A stretch of 64,000 nt of DNA from Streptomyces sp. NRRL F-5135 (GTDB lineage: Bacteria; Actinomycetota; Actinomycetes; Streptomycetales; Streptomycetaceae): contig NZ_JOHR01000007.1 of assembly GCF_000719775.1 (NCBI RefSeq), positions 492,047 to 556,046 of the forward strand, in the 5' to 3' direction. A program made the translations under genes and the position numbers. This document shows positions 25,802 through 34,901 of this stretch, piece after piece. The stretch's first letter is position 1. Each line of letters starts with the position of its first letter. Below the pieces are notes generated by a model. That model was given only the letters and a program-made list of their open reading frames with translations, made no database searches and was not told the origin of the DNA.

Positions 25802-26983
25802 GTGCCTGAACCCTCGAACGCATCCCATCCGCACCCCGCGACGCTTCGGCGGCTGGAGCGGTCCTCCGGGCGGCTCGCCGCGAACGCCATCGCCCGGATG
25901 GACGAGACGCTGCCGTGGTACCGCGCGATGCCACCGGAGAACCGTTCCTGGATCGGGCTGGTCGCGCAGGCCGGTATCGCGGCGTTCACCGAGTGGTTCC
26001 GCCACCCCGAGGCCCCGCAGGCCATCTCCACCGACGTCTTCGGCACGGCACCGCGCGAGCTGACGCGGGCGATCACGCTGCGGCAGACCGTCGAGATGGT
26101 CCGGACCACGATCGAGGTGATGGAGGCCGCGATCGAGGAGGTCGCGGCCCCCGGCGACGAGAACGCGCTGCGCGAGGCGCTGCTCGTCTACGCGCGGGAG
26201 ATCGCGTTCGCGACGGCCCAGGTGTACGCGCAGGCAGCCGAGGCCCGGGGCGCCTGGGACGCGCGGCTGGAGTCGCTGGTCGTGAACGCGGTGCTCTCCG
26301 GGGAGGCCGACGAGGGCGCGATCTCCCGGGCCGCGGCGCTCGGCTGGAACTCGCCCGAGCACGTCTGCGTCGTGCTGGGCACCGCCCCGGAGGGGGACAG
26401 CGAGCTGACCGTGGAGGCGATCCGCCGGGCCGCCCGGCACGCCAAGCTCCAGGTCCTCACCGGCGTGCTCGGCGACCGGCTGGTGGTGATCGCGGGCGGC
26501 AGCGACGACCCGCTCCGGGTCGCGAAGACCCTGATCGGACCGTACGCGGCCGGTCCGGTGGTGGCGGGGCCCGTGGTGTCCGACCTGCCGGCCGCGACGA
26601 AGTCGGCGCAGGCCGCAGCCGCCGGGCTGAAGGCGTGTGCCGCCTGGCAGGACGCGCCGCGTCCGGTGCTCGCGGACGATCTGCTGCCCGAGCGCGCGAT
26701 CGCCGCCGACCCCGCGGCGCGTGATCAGTTGGTGGAGGAGATCTACAGACCGCTGGAGGAGGCGGGGTCGGCTCTGCTGGAGACGCTGAGCGTCTACCTG
26801 GAGCAGGCGAGCAGTCTGGAGGGCGCGGCCCGGATGCTGTTCGTCCACCCCAACACCGTGCGCTACCGGCTCCGACGTGTGACTGACGTCACCGGCTGGT
26901 CACCCTCCGATGTCCGCTCCGCCTTCACCCTGCGCATCGCGCTGATCCTGGGGCGTCTGGCCGACGGAGATCCCCAGACCTAA
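25802..26983 (+). CDS. fasR: PucR-type regulator of fatty acid synthesis
   Basis: This 393-residue regulator has the C-terminal PucR helix-turn-helix LEGAARMLFVHPNTVRYRLRRVTDVTGW and a GGDEF-like central fold. It sits immediately upstream of fabD, as FasR does in Streptomyces, where it activates transcription of the fabD-fabH-acpP-fabF cluster and links primary lipid supply to antibiotic precursor flow. The GTG at 25802 starts MPEPSNASHPHP. The stop is 88 bp before the fabD start, and that gap is clearly A/T-enriched and probably carries the fab promoter. Confidence 0.93.
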   Translation: MPEPSNASHPHPATLRRLERSSGRLAANAIARMDETLPWYRAMPPENRSWIGLVAQAGIAAFTEWFRHPEAPQAISTDVFGTAPRELTRAITLRQTVEMVRTTIEVMEAAIEEVAAPGDENALREALLVYAREIAFATAQVYAQAAEARGAWDARLESLVVNAVLSGEADEGAISRAAALGWNSPEHVCVVLGTAPEGDSELTVEAIRRAARHAKLQVLTGVLGDRLVVIAGGSDDPLRVAKTLIGPYAAGPVVAGPVVSDLPAATKSAQAAAAGLKACAAWQDAPRPVLADDLLPERAIAADPAARDQLVEEIYRPLEEAGSALLETLSVYLEQASSLEGAARMLFVHPNTVRYRLRRVTDVTGWSPSDVRSAFTLRIALILGRLADGDPQT

Positions 26984-26986
26984 ACT

Positions 26987-27003
26987 TTGTCGTACTCCAA
27001 CAA
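26987..27003 (+). promoter_or_regulatory. A/T-rich fabD promoter region with inverted repeat
   Basis: Between fasR and fabD the sequence is unusually A/T-rich for this genome. It contains the inverted repeat TTGT-N9-ACAA (26987-26990 and 27000-27003). FasR is known to act in this position in Streptomyces, so this is a candidate FasR site. No -10 element at consensus spacing is obvious to me. Confidence 0.4.
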
Positions 27004-27071
27004 TTACCCCAGCGGTTCTTCGTCCCTGTCCCCACGGGTGCCGATGGCCGTCCACAAGAGAGAGTGTGAGA

Positions 27072-28028
27072 GTGCTCGTACTCGTCGCTCCCGGCCAAGG
27101 CGCTCAGACGCCCGGCTTCCTGACTCCCTGGCTCGACCTGCCCGGCGCCGAAGACCGGCTCCGGGACTGGTCGGCCGCCATCGGCCTGGACCTGGTCCAC
27201 TACGGTACGCGGGCCGACGCGGACGAGATCCGCGACACCGCCGTCGCCCAGCCGCTGCTCGTGGCGGCGGCCCTGCTGTCGGCCCGTCAGCTCTTCCCGG
27301 ACACCGCGGACGTGGTGCGGCGGGTCGGCGTCACCGCCGGGCACAGCGTCGGCGAACTGGCCGCCACGGCGCTGGCCGGTGTGCTGACCGACGAGGCCGC
27401 CCTGGAACTCGTCCGGGCCCGTGGGCAGGCGATGGCCGAGGCCGCCGCCGTCACGGAGACGGGGATGTCGGCCCTGCTCGGCGGGGATCCGGAGGTCACG
27501 CTCCCGCACCTGGAGAGGCTCGGGCTGACGCCGGCGAATGTGAACGGCGCGGGCCAGGTCGTGGCCGCCGGCACCTTGGAGCAGCTGGCCGCGCTGGCGG
27601 ACGACAAGCCCGAGGGCGTGCGCCGGGTGGTGCCGCTCAAGGTCGCGGGCGCGTTCCACACCCACCACATGAGCCCCGCCGTGGCCAAGCTCGAGGCCGC
27701 CGCGGCGCCGCTCGCCCCGGCCGACCCGGTCGTCCCGTACGTCTCGAACCGGGACGGCGAAGCCGTCCGTACGGGCGCCGATGTGGTGACACGTCTGGTC
27801 GGTCAGGTCGCCAACCCGGTGCGTTGGGACCTGTGCATGGAAACCTTCCAGAGCCGGGGCGCGACCGCGCTGCTCGAACTGTGCCCCGGCGGCACCCTGA
27901 CGGGCCTCGCCAAGCGCGCCCTGCCGGGGGTGCGGACCGTGGCCCTGAAGACACCCGACGACCTCGACGCGGCCCGTGCGCTGATCGCCGAGCACTCCGC
28001 CACGGCCGAATCCGCCGCGGCTGAATAG
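27072..28028 (+). CDS. fabD: Malonyl-CoA:ACP transacylase
   Basis: This protein of about 318 residues begins LVLVAPGQGAQTPGFL, the signature N-terminus of FabD. The active-site GHSVGE places the nucleophilic Ser near residue 90, and AFHTHHM holds the catalytic His. It loads malonyl groups onto AcpP to start and extend fatty acids, and also serves type II polyketide synthases in Streptomyces. GTG codons at 27066 and 27072 are both possible; AAGAGAG is 9 nt before the second, which is preferred. It is the first gene of the fab operon, with 13 bp to fabH. Confidence 0.97.
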   Translation: MLVLVAPGQGAQTPGFLTPWLDLPGAEDRLRDWSAAIGLDLVHYGTRADADEIRDTAVAQPLLVAAALLSARQLFPDTADVVRRVGVTAGHSVGELAATALAGVLTDEAALELVRARGQAMAEAAAVTETGMSALLGGDPEVTLPHLERLGLTPANVNGAGQVVAAGTLEQLAALADDKPEGVRRVVPLKVAGAFHTHHMSPAVAKLEAAAAPLAPADPVVPYVSNRDGEAVRTGADVVTRLVGQVANPVRWDLCMETFQSRGATALLELCPGGTLTGLAKRALPGVRTVALKTPDDLDAARALIAEHSATAESAAAE

Positions 28029-28041
28029 GAGACCGGAGAGC

Positions 28042-29043
28042 ATGTCGAAGATCAAGCCCAGCAAGGGCGCCCCGTACGCGCGCATCATGGGTGTGGGCGG
28101 CTACCGCCCGACCCGGATCGTGCCGAACGAGGTGATCCTCGAGACGATCGACTCCTCCGACGAGTGGATCCGCTCCCGCTCCGGCATCGCGACCCGGCAC
28201 TGGGCCTCCCCGGAGGAGACCGTCGCCGCGATGTCCGCCGAGGCCGCCGGCAAGGCCCTCGCCGACGCCGGGCTCGCTCCCGAGCAGATCGACGCGGTCG
28301 TCGTCGCCACCGTCTCGCACTTCAAGCAGACCCCGGCCGTCGCCACCGAGATCGCGGACCGGATCGGCGCGGGCAAGCCCGCCGCGTTCGACGTCTCCGC
28401 GGGCTGCGCCGGGTTCGGCTACGGACTGACGCTGGCCAAGGGCATGGTGGTCGAGGGTTCGGCCGAGCACGTCCTGGTGATCGGCGTCGAGCGGCTCTCG
28501 GACCTGACCGACCTGGCGGACCGGGCGACGGCCTTCCTGTTCGGCGACGGTGCGGGCGCGGTCGTCGTGGGCCCGGCCGAGGAGCCGATGATCGGCCCGA
28601 CCGTCTGGGGCTCCGAGGGCGACAAGTCCGACACCATCACCCAGACCGTGCCGTGGGACGCGTACCGCGACGGCACGGTGGAGCGGTTCCCGGCCATCAC
28701 CCAGGAGGGCCAGGCGGTGTTCCGCTGGGCCGTCTTCGAGATGGCGAAGGTCGCCCAGCAGGCGCTGGACGCGGCCGGGATCAGCCCGCAAGACCTGGAC
28801 GTCTTCATCCCGCACCAGGCCAATATGCGGATCATCGACTCGATGGTGAAGACTCTGAAGCTGCCGGAGAGCGTCACGGTCGCCCGGGACGTGGAGACCA
28901 CCGGCAACACCTCGGCCGCCTCGATCCCGCTCGCGATGGAGCGGCTCCTGGCGACCGGACAGGCGAAGAGCGGTGACACCGCCCTCGTCATCGGCTTCGG
29001 GGCGGGTCTCGTCTACGCCGCGACGGTCGTTACCCTCCCCTAG
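28042..29043 (+). CDS. fabH: 3-oxoacyl-ACP synthase III
   Basis: This 333-residue FabH has its catalytic triad intact: Cys122 in DVSAGCAGFGYG, His258 in IPHQANMRI and Asn289 in TTGNTSAAS. It condenses acyl-CoA starters with malonyl-ACP. In Streptomyces it accepts branched-chain starters, which produces the iso/anteiso fatty acids of the membrane. GGAGACCGGAGAGC precedes the ATG at 28042. It lies between fabD and acpP in the operon. Confidence 0.98.
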   Translation: MSKIKPSKGAPYARIMGVGGYRPTRIVPNEVILETIDSSDEWIRSRSGIATRHWASPEETVAAMSAEAAGKALADAGLAPEQIDAVVVATVSHFKQTPAVATEIADRIGAGKPAAFDVSAGCAGFGYGLTLAKGMVVEGSAEHVLVIGVERLSDLTDLADRATAFLFGDGAGAVVVGPAEEPMIGPTVWGSEGDKSDTITQTVPWDAYRDGTVERFPAITQEGQAVFRWAVFEMAKVAQQALDAAGISPQDLDVFIPHQANMRIIDSMVKTLKLPESVTVARDVETTGNTSAASIPLAMERLLATGQAKSGDTALVIGFGAGLVYAATVVTLP

Positions 29044-29115
29044 GCACACCGCGCCGGATCTCTCCGGGAACGTGTTCCGATTCATCCCTCAGCTCAACAT
29101 CGAAGGAGCGCCCCA

Positions 29116-29364
29116 ATGGCCGCCACCCAGGAAGAGATCGTCAAGGGTCTCGCCGAGATCGTGAACGAGATCGCCGGTATCCCCGAGGAGGACGTCCAGC
29201 TGGACAAGTCCTTCACCGACGACCTGGATGTCGACTCGCTGTCCATGGTCGAGGTCGTCGTCGCCGCCGAAGAGCGCTTCGACGTCAAGATCCCCGACGA
29301 CGACGTCAAGAACCTGAAGACGGTCGGCGACGCCGCCGACTACATCCTGAAGCACCAGGACTGA
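29116..29364 (+). CDS. acpP: Acyl carrier protein
   Basis: This 82-residue acidic carrier protein has the phosphopantetheine attachment motif LDVDSLSMVEV, with Ser41 as the modified residue. It carries the growing chain for FabD, FabH and FabF. The ATG at 29116 follows AAGGAGCG. Length, charge and position in the fab cluster all match the housekeeping AcpP rather than a polyketide ACP. Confidence 0.98.
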   Translation: MAATQEEIVKGLAEIVNEIAGIPEEDVQLDKSFTDDLDVDSLSMVEVVVAAEERFDVKIPDDDVKNLKTVGDAADYILKHQD

Positions 29365-29441
29365 CCGGATCGAGCGGCTGACGCCACTCGGTGGTGGCGC
29401 CGTACACATTCAGCACCCCTAGACGTGGAGAAAGAATTCCA

Positions 29442-30704
29442 GTGAGCTCGACCAATCGCACCGTGGTCGTCACCGGTATCGGCGCAACCACACCACTGGG
29501 TGGCGACAGCGCATCGACCTGGGAAGGCCTCCTCGCGGGACGCTCCGGGGCGCGCGCCCTCGAGGGCGAACGCTTCGCCGGTCTGCCGGTCCGTATCGCC
29601 GCCACGGCGGCGGTCGACCCGGGCGATGTCCTGCCCCGACCGCTCGCCCGCAGGCTGGACCGCTCGGCGCAGTTCGCGCTGATCGCGGCCCGGGAGGCCT
29701 GGGCGGACGCCGGGTTCACCGGCAAGGCGGACGAGGACGCCTCCGTGGACGCCGACCGGTTGGGGGCCGTGATCGCCTCCGGCATCGGCGGCGTGACCAC
29801 CCTGCTCGACCAGTACGACGTGCTCAAGGAGCGCGGCGAGCGCCGTGTCTCCCCGCACACCGTGCCGATGCTGATGCCCAACAGCCCCTCCGCCAACGTG
29901 AGCCTGGAGGTGGGCGCCCGCGCGGGCGCGCACACCCCGGTCTCCGCCTGCGCCTCCGGCGCCGAGGCCGTCGGCTACGCGGCGGAGATGATCCGCACCG
30001 GGCGCGCCGACGTCGTCATCACCGGCGGTACGGAAGCGGCCATCCACCCGCTGCCCATCGCCGCGTTCGCCAACATGATGGCGATGTCGAAGAACAACGA
30101 CGAGCCCACGCGGGCCTCGCGCCCCTACGACAAGGCCCGGGACGGTTTCGTCCTCGGCGAGGGCGCCGGCGTCCTCGTCCTGGAGTCGGCCGAGCACGCG
30201 GCGGCGCGCAGCGCGCGCGTCTACTGCGAGATGCTGGGGCAGGGCCTGTCCTCGGACGCCCACCACATCGCACAGCCGGAGCCGTCGGGCCGGGGCATCG
30301 CCAGGGCCCTGCAGCACCTGCTGGACGCCTCGGACCTCAAGCCCGCCGAGGTCGCGCACCTGAACGCGCACGCCACGTCGACCCCGCAGGGCGACATCGC
30401 CGAGATCAAGGCGCTGCGCCAGGTACTGGGCGAGGACCTGGACCATGTCGCGATCTCCGCCACGAAGTCGATGACGGGGCATCTGCTGGGTGGCGCGGGC
30501 GGCATCGAGACGGTGGCGACCGTGCTCGCGCTGTACCACCGCACGGCTCCGCCGACCATCAACGTGGACGACCTGGACGACGAGGTCGACGCGGACGTGG
30601 TGCGGGGAGAGGCGCGGGCGCTGCCGAGCGGCACGATCGCGGCGATCAACAACTCGTTCGGCTTCGGTGGCCACAACGTGGTGCTGGCGCTGCGGACGGT
30701 CTGA
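29442..30704 (+). CDS. fabF: 3-oxoacyl-ACP synthase II
   Basis: This 420-residue KAS II enzyme has the catalytic Cys170 in VSACASGAEA, His310 in NAHATSTP, Lys342 and His347 in TKSMTGHLLGG, and the C-terminal NNSFGFGGHN. It elongates acyl-ACP chains. The GTG at 29442 starts SSTNRTVVVTGIG, with GGAGAAAG about 10 nt upstream. It is the last gene of the fab operon and ends at a perfect 14-bp terminator. Confidence 0.98.
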   Translation: MSSTNRTVVVTGIGATTPLGGDSASTWEGLLAGRSGARALEGERFAGLPVRIAATAAVDPGDVLPRPLARRLDRSAQFALIAAREAWADAGFTGKADEDASVDADRLGAVIASGIGGVTTLLDQYDVLKERGERRVSPHTVPMLMPNSPSANVSLEVGARAGAHTPVSACASGAEAVGYAAEMIRTGRADVVITGGTEAAIHPLPIAAFANMMAMSKNNDEPTRASRPYDKARDGFVLGEGAGVLVLESAEHAAARSARVYCEMLGQGLSSDAHHIAQPEPSGRGIARALQHLLDASDLKPAEVAHLNAHATSTPQGDIAEIKALRQVLGEDLDHVAISATKSMTGHLLGGAGGIETVATVLALYHRTAPPTINVDDLDDEVDADVVRGEARALPSGTIAAINNSFGFGGHNVVLALRTV

Positions 30705-30755
30705 CCTTCCCCACGGACGCGGGACCGCTGACCGCGGTCCCGCGGACTGAACGTA

Positions 30756-30788
30756 AACGCCCGGCCGGGTGCTCCCCGGCCGGGCGTT
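30756..30788 (+). terminator. Terminator of the fab operon
   Basis: AACGCCCGGCCGGG (30756-30769) and CCCGGCCGGGCGTT (30775-30788) form a perfect 14-bp stem with loop TGCTC, followed by ACGTTTCT. A smaller inverted repeat GGGACCG...CGGTCCC lies at 30721-30741, just after the fabF stop. Confidence 0.88.
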
Positions 30789-31004
30789 ACGTTTCTCCGG
30801 TGCGGGACGTGTGCCCTGCCGTCCCGGCGAGCGTCCGGCCCGGCCGCGCGTGTCCGGTGCGTGTCCGGTGCGACGTCCGGCGTTCACGGTTCGCCGCCGG
30901 CGGAGTCCCGCGCGGGTCCGTCGGCCCTGGCCGGCGCCGCCCGGTCCCGGCCGGTGCCGACCGACCGGCCGGCGGGAAACCGGGCGACGGGCGGCCGGGG
31001 CCGG

Positions 31005-31889
31005 TCAGTCGCGGCCGTCGGTGAAGCTGGCGAAGTACGTCGCGGCCATGTCCTCGTCCCCGTGCCCCTGTTCCTCCGCGCGGCGGAACCGTTCCGCGCC
31101 CGCCGCCGCCAGGTCCAGCCGTACGCCCTCGGCTTCCCCGGCCGCCACGATCAGCCGGGCGTCCTTGCCCGCAGTCGTGACCGAGAAGCTGGGCGTGTAG
31201 TCGTCGTCGAGGATCGCGTTCGCCTTGGCCCGCAGGTAGCCGCAGTCCAGCCCGCCGCCCGCGACCGCCTCCAGGAAGTGGCGGGGGTCCACGCCCAGTC
31301 CCCTGGCGAGGGCCAGCGCCTCGGCGGTGCCGCCGGTGAGGGCGAGCACCCAGCTGTTGCAGACGAGCTTGAGGCGGCTGGCGGCGCCGGTGGAGCCGTC
31401 GTCGGACAGCCAGACCGTGCGCTCCGCCACGGCGTCCAGGACGGAGGCCAGCGGTCCGCGCGCCGCTTCCGGGCCCGCGGCGAGGACGAGCAGCTGCCCG
31501 TTCTCGGCAGGTGCCCTGGTGCCGAGGACGGGGGCGTCCACGAACAGCAGGCCGTGCTCCCGGGCCAGGGCGGCCAGCGGCGCCACGGCCTCGATGCCGG
31601 CGGTCGTCGACTGGAGCCAGACGGTGCCGGGGCGCAGCCCGGGCCCGGCCGCCTCGACCGCGTCCAGCGCGGCGGGCCCGTCGTACAGCATGGTCAGGAC
31701 GGTCTCGGCGCCGGCGACGGCCTCCGCGGGCGTGTCGGCGACCGTGGCGCCGTCGGCGGCGAGCGCCTCCGCCTTGGCTCGGGTGCGGTTCCACACGCGT
31801 ACGTCGTGTCCGGTGCGACAGAGGTTGCGGGCCATCGCGGCACCCATGATGCCGGTGCCCAGGACGGCTACTGCGGGTCGGTCAGCCAT
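31005..31889 (-). CDS. NAD(P)-dependent beta-hydroxyacid dehydrogenase family protein
   Basis: This 294-residue protein is of the 3-hydroxyisobutyrate/6-phosphogluconate dehydrogenase fold. It starts with the Rossmann motif VAVLGTGIMGAAMARNL (GxGxMG). FVDAPVLGTRAPAENGQL is the substrate-binding block and GAASRLKLVCNSW carries the catalytic Lys of the family; DDDYTPSFSVTTAGKD is the usual C-terminal signature. The exact hydroxyacid is not readable. It stands alone between the fab terminator and DUF3145. Confidence 0.9.
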   Translation of the reverse strand: MADRPAVAVLGTGIMGAAMARNLCRTGHDVRVWNRTRAKAEALAADGATVADTPAEAVAGAETVLTMLYDGPAALDAVEAAGPGLRPGTVWLQSTTAGIEAVAPLAALAREHGLLFVDAPVLGTRAPAENGQLLVLAAGPEAARGPLASVLDAVAERTVWLSDDGSTGAASRLKLVCNSWVLALTGGTAEALALARGLGVDPRHFLEAVAGGGLDCGYLRAKANAILDDDYTPSFSVTTAGKDARLIVAAGEAEGVRLDLAAAGAERFRRAEEQGHGDEDMAATYFASFTDGRD

Positions 31890-31956
31890 GGCACCACCGT
31901 AGAACGCCCCGGCCCCGCCCGCCCGGGCGGGAGCGGCCTCCCCGGTGCCCGGGACG

Positions 31957-32451
31957 TCAGACCACCTGGTGCAGCCAGCGGACGGGTGCGCCCTCGCCCG
32001 CGTACCGGAACGGCTCCAGCTCGTCGTCCCACGGCTTGCCCAGCAGCTTGGCGATCTCCGCCGCCAGTTCGGTCTCCCCCTGCTGGGAGCGCGCCAGCGC
32101 GGCGCGCAGCCGGTCCTCCGGGACCAGGATGTCGCCGTGCATACCGGTCACGGCGTGGAAGATGCCGAGGTCGGGGGTGGCGCTGTAGCGCTCGCCCTCG
32201 GCGGTGGCGCAGGGCTCGGCGGTCACCTCGAAGCGGAGCATCTGCCAGCCGCGCAGCGCGGAGGCGAGCTTGGCGGCGATGCCCGCCCGGCCCTGCCAGG
32301 AGACCTCGGCTCTCCAGGTGCCGGGCGCCGCCGGCTGCCGGATCCAGTCGAGCTGCACCCGCTGGCCGAGCACGCCCGCGACCGCCCACTCGACGTGCGG
32401 GCACATCGCGCGCGGGGCGGAGTGCACGTACAGAACTCCACGTGTCGTCAC
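31957..32451 (-). CDS. DUF3145 family protein
   Basis: This 164-residue soluble protein begins TTRGVLYVHSAPRAMCPHVEWAVAGVLG and ends ARWLHQVV-like (VRWLHQVV), diagnostic of DUF3145, a family nearly confined to actinobacteria. The GTG at 32451 has GGAGG about 8 nt upstream; the longer open frame is rejected. It is usually found just after the fab cluster in Streptomyces, as here. The function is unknown and no catalytic motif is evident. Confidence 0.92.
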   Translation of the reverse strand: MTTRGVLYVHSAPRAMCPHVEWAVAGVLGQRVQLDWIRQPAAPGTWRAEVSWQGRAGIAAKLASALRGWQMLRFEVTAEPCATAEGERYSATPDLGIFHAVTGMHGDILVPEDRLRAALARSQQGETELAAEIAKLLGKPWDDELEPFRYAGEGAPVRWLHQVV

Positions 32452-32748
32452 CGGGACCTCCAGTGTGGGACGAGGTTCGCCTTTTCCCAGCGGCCTCAGT
32501 AAACAGCATCGGGAGTAAAACTCCGCAAAAGGGACAGCATGTGACGTGATGTAATTTACCGGAGTCAAAGGAGAAGGGCGCCTCTGATTCGACGTGGAAA
32601 AGCTATCGTGCGGCAGCGACAACGGGGTGACGTACCGTCGGTCCCGAGGCCGATATGCGCGAAGCTTTCACTCGCCGGAGCGCCGCCGGACGTCCTTGCG
32701 CACTTCCGTCCGCCTCGGAGGCCGGACGACGCCCATGGGGAGGCCGTG
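32452..32748. other. 297-bp divergent promoter region (DUF3145 / SGNH lipoprotein)
   Basis: The middle of this gap (about 32500-32575) is A/T-rich for the genome and contains the short palindrome GGAGT-AAA-ACTCC at 32512-32524. A related GGAGTCAAAGGAG lies near 32562. These are candidate control elements for the two diverging genes; no further gene is seen. Confidence 0.4.
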
Positions 32749-33708
32749 ATGCGGGAGACCCTGACGCGGGGGACCGTGATGCGGGAGACCGTGCCGGTGG
32801 AAACCGTGCGGGGCCGGAACCGGGGACGCCGGTCGCGGGCCGGCGCCGCCGCCCTGACGGCGGTGGTCCTCGCGGTGACCGGGGTGCTCGCCGGATGTGA
32901 CGACGGGACGGGCACCGCCGGGAGACGTGCCACCCCCTCCCCCAGCCCCACGCCCGTGTGGGACCCCAGCCCGTCCTCGGTGGCCGCCGTCGGCGACTCG
33001 ATCACCCGTGGCTTCGACGCGTGCGTGGTGCTGGCGGACTGCCCGCAGGTGTCCTGGGCGACGGGGACGGACAGCGAGGTGCGCAGCCTCGCCTACCGGC
33101 TGCTCGGCGCGCCCGCCACGAAGACGCGCACCTGGAACCACGCCGCGACCGGCGCGAAGATGGCGGACCTGCCCGCCCAGATGGCACGGGCGGCACGGAA
33201 CCGGCCGGAGCTGGTGACGGTCATGGTCGGCGCGAACGACGCCTGCCAGGACACGGCACGCCGGATGACACCGGTCGAGGACTTCCGGGCGTCCTTCGAG
33301 ACCGCCATGCGCACGCTGCGCGCGGGGGCGCCCAAGGCGCAGGTGTACGTGTCGAGCGTGCCGGATCTCAAGCGGCTCTGGTCGACCGGGCGCGGCAATC
33401 CGCTGGGCCGGCAGATCTGGAAGCTGGGGATCTGCGCCACGATGCTGGGCGACGCGCAGGACATGAGCGAGCGGGCGCGGAAGCGGCGCGACATGGTCTA
33501 CGACCGGGTCGTGGCGTACAACGGCGTGCTGCGGGAGGTGTGCGCGAAGGACAGGCGCTGCCGGTACGACGGCGACGCGGTCTTCGACTACCGCTTCACC
33601 GGCGAGCAGCTGAGCCACTGGGACTGGTTCCATCCCAGCAAGAACGGGCAGAGCCGGCTGGCGGAGATCGCCTACCGCAATGTGACGGCGGACCGGCCAC
33701 CCGGCTGA
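32749..33708 (+). CDS. SGNH/GDSL-family secreted lipoprotein hydrolase
   Basis: This protein of about 319 residues has a lipoprotein signal: an Arg-rich N-region, hydrophobic AAALTAVVLAVTGVLAGC, and lipobox LAGC with Cys50. The mature SGNH domain has the nucleophile block VAAVGDSITRGFD (Ser84), the oxyanion VMVGANDACQ and the C-terminal DWFHPSKNG with the catalytic Asp and His. It is probably an extracellular esterase or lipase. GGGGAGG precedes the GTG-ATG at 32746-32751. The 15-mer GTGATGCGGGAGACC occurs again 30 bp later, a small in-gene duplication in the N-region. Confidence 0.9.
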   Translation: MRETLTRGTVMRETVPVETVRGRNRGRRSRAGAAALTAVVLAVTGVLAGCDDGTGTAGRRATPSPSPTPVWDPSPSSVAAVGDSITRGFDACVVLADCPQVSWATGTDSEVRSLAYRLLGAPATKTRTWNHAATGAKMADLPAQMARAARNRPELVTVMVGANDACQDTARRMTPVEDFRASFETAMRTLRAGAPKAQVYVSSVPDLKRLWSTGRGNPLGRQIWKLGICATMLGDAQDMSERARKRRDMVYDRVVAYNGVLREVCAKDRRCRYDGDAVFDYRFTGEQLSHWDWFHPSKNGQSRLAEIAYRNVTADRPPG

Positions 33709-33821
33709 CCGGCCGGCCGGCGGGCCTTGCGGAGAGGGTGTCGAGGGCGTGCGGCCGGCGTCCCGGGGCGTCGGCCGGGGCCCCGTACCCAGGTCGGCGC
33801 GGTGCGCGTATCGTCATGATC

Positions 33822-34841
33822 ATGACTGTCATCAGCACCGAATCCGCCGGAACGGACCCCGAGGGCACCCCGGTCGACCGCTGGACCCTCGAACGGGCCG
33901 GGACCCGGGTGCGGTTGCTGACGTACGGCGGTGTCGTGCAGTCCGTCGAGGTCCCGGACCGGACCGGGGCCGTCGCCGACGTGGTGCTCGGCTTCCCCGA
34001 CCTCGCGGGCTATCTGGCGGCCCGCGGGCCGTACTTCGGGGCCTTGGTGGGCCGGTACGCGAACCGCCTCTCGGGTGCCGCCTTCGCGCTGGACGGCCGG
34101 ACCCACCGGGTCTCGGCGAACGAGGGGCCGAACTGTCTGCACGGCGGGGAGCGCGGCTTCGACCAGCGGGTGTGGCACGCGGAGCGGGACGGCGACCACG
34201 GCGTCCGGCTGTCGCGGATCAGCCCGGACGGCGAGGAGGGCTTCCCCGGCCGGCTGGCGGTCTCCGTGACGTACGCGCTGGACGCGGCGGGCGGGCTGCG
34301 GATCGACTACCGGGCGGAGACGGACGCGGCGACCCCGGTCAGCCTCACCAACCACACGTACTGGAACCTCGGCGGCGCCCGCGGCGGCCGTCCGGCCACC
34401 GGGCACGAACTGCGCGTCGCGGCCGAGCGGTTCACCGAGGTGGACGACGCCCTCCTGCCCACCGGTGAGCTGCCGCCGGTCGCCGGCACGCGCTTCGACT
34501 TCCGTACGCCACGGGTCGTCGGACCCGGCTACGACCACAACTTCGTCCTGGACGGCCACGGGCCGGCCGCGGGAGAGGGCGGCGGACCGGCGGCGCGGCA
34601 GGTGGCGGAGGTGTACGACCCGGTGTCGGGCCGGTTCATGACCCTCACCACGACCGAGCCCGGCCTCCAGCTCTACACCGGCGACTACCTCGACGGGCAG
34701 CCGTACGGGCCGGGCGCCGGCCTGGCGCTGGAGACGCAGGCGTTCCCGGACTCGCCGAACCGGCCCGGGTTCCCGGACACGGTGCTGCGGCCGGGCGAGG
34801 TGTACACCTCGAGCACGACGTACGGCTTCGGCGTGCGGTAG
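33822..34841 (+). CDS. Aldose 1-epimerase
   Basis: This 339-residue mutarotase of the GalM family has catalytic residues His107 in NCLHGGERGFD, His178 in SLTNHTYWNLGG and Glu304 in LALETQAFPDSPNRPGF. It interconverts alpha and beta anomers of hexoses in the cytoplasm. Two ATGs (33816 and 33822) are in frame and no RBS is present. TATCGT at 33809-33814 lies 7 nt before the second ATG, which suggests a leaderless mRNA starting there. It lies next to a convergent GH3 gene, both probably serving sugar use. Confidence 0.92.
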   Translation: MTVISTESAGTDPEGTPVDRWTLERAGTRVRLLTYGGVVQSVEVPDRTGAVADVVLGFPDLAGYLAARGPYFGALVGRYANRLSGAAFALDGRTHRVSANEGPNCLHGGERGFDQRVWHAERDGDHGVRLSRISPDGEEGFPGRLAVSVTYALDAAGGLRIDYRAETDAATPVSLTNHTYWNLGGARGGRPATGHELRVAAERFTEVDDALLPTGELPPVAGTRFDFRTPRVVGPGYDHNFVLDGHGPAAGEGGGPAARQVAEVYDPVSGRFMTLTTTEPGLQLYTGDYLDGQPYGPGAGLALETQAFPDSPNRPGFPDTVLRPGEVYTSSTTYGFGVR

Positions 34842-34901
34842 CCGTTTGCCGCGCCCGGGCGGTGCCCCTGGGCCGGGGCGTGGCCGCGGGCGCGGCTACG
34901 G

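Noticed and set aside
32746..32790. Repeated GTGATGCGGGAGACC as a possible mobile-element footprint
   Set aside because: The copies are in frame in the signal-peptide region, with no flanking inverted repeats or target duplication; simple slippage is enough.
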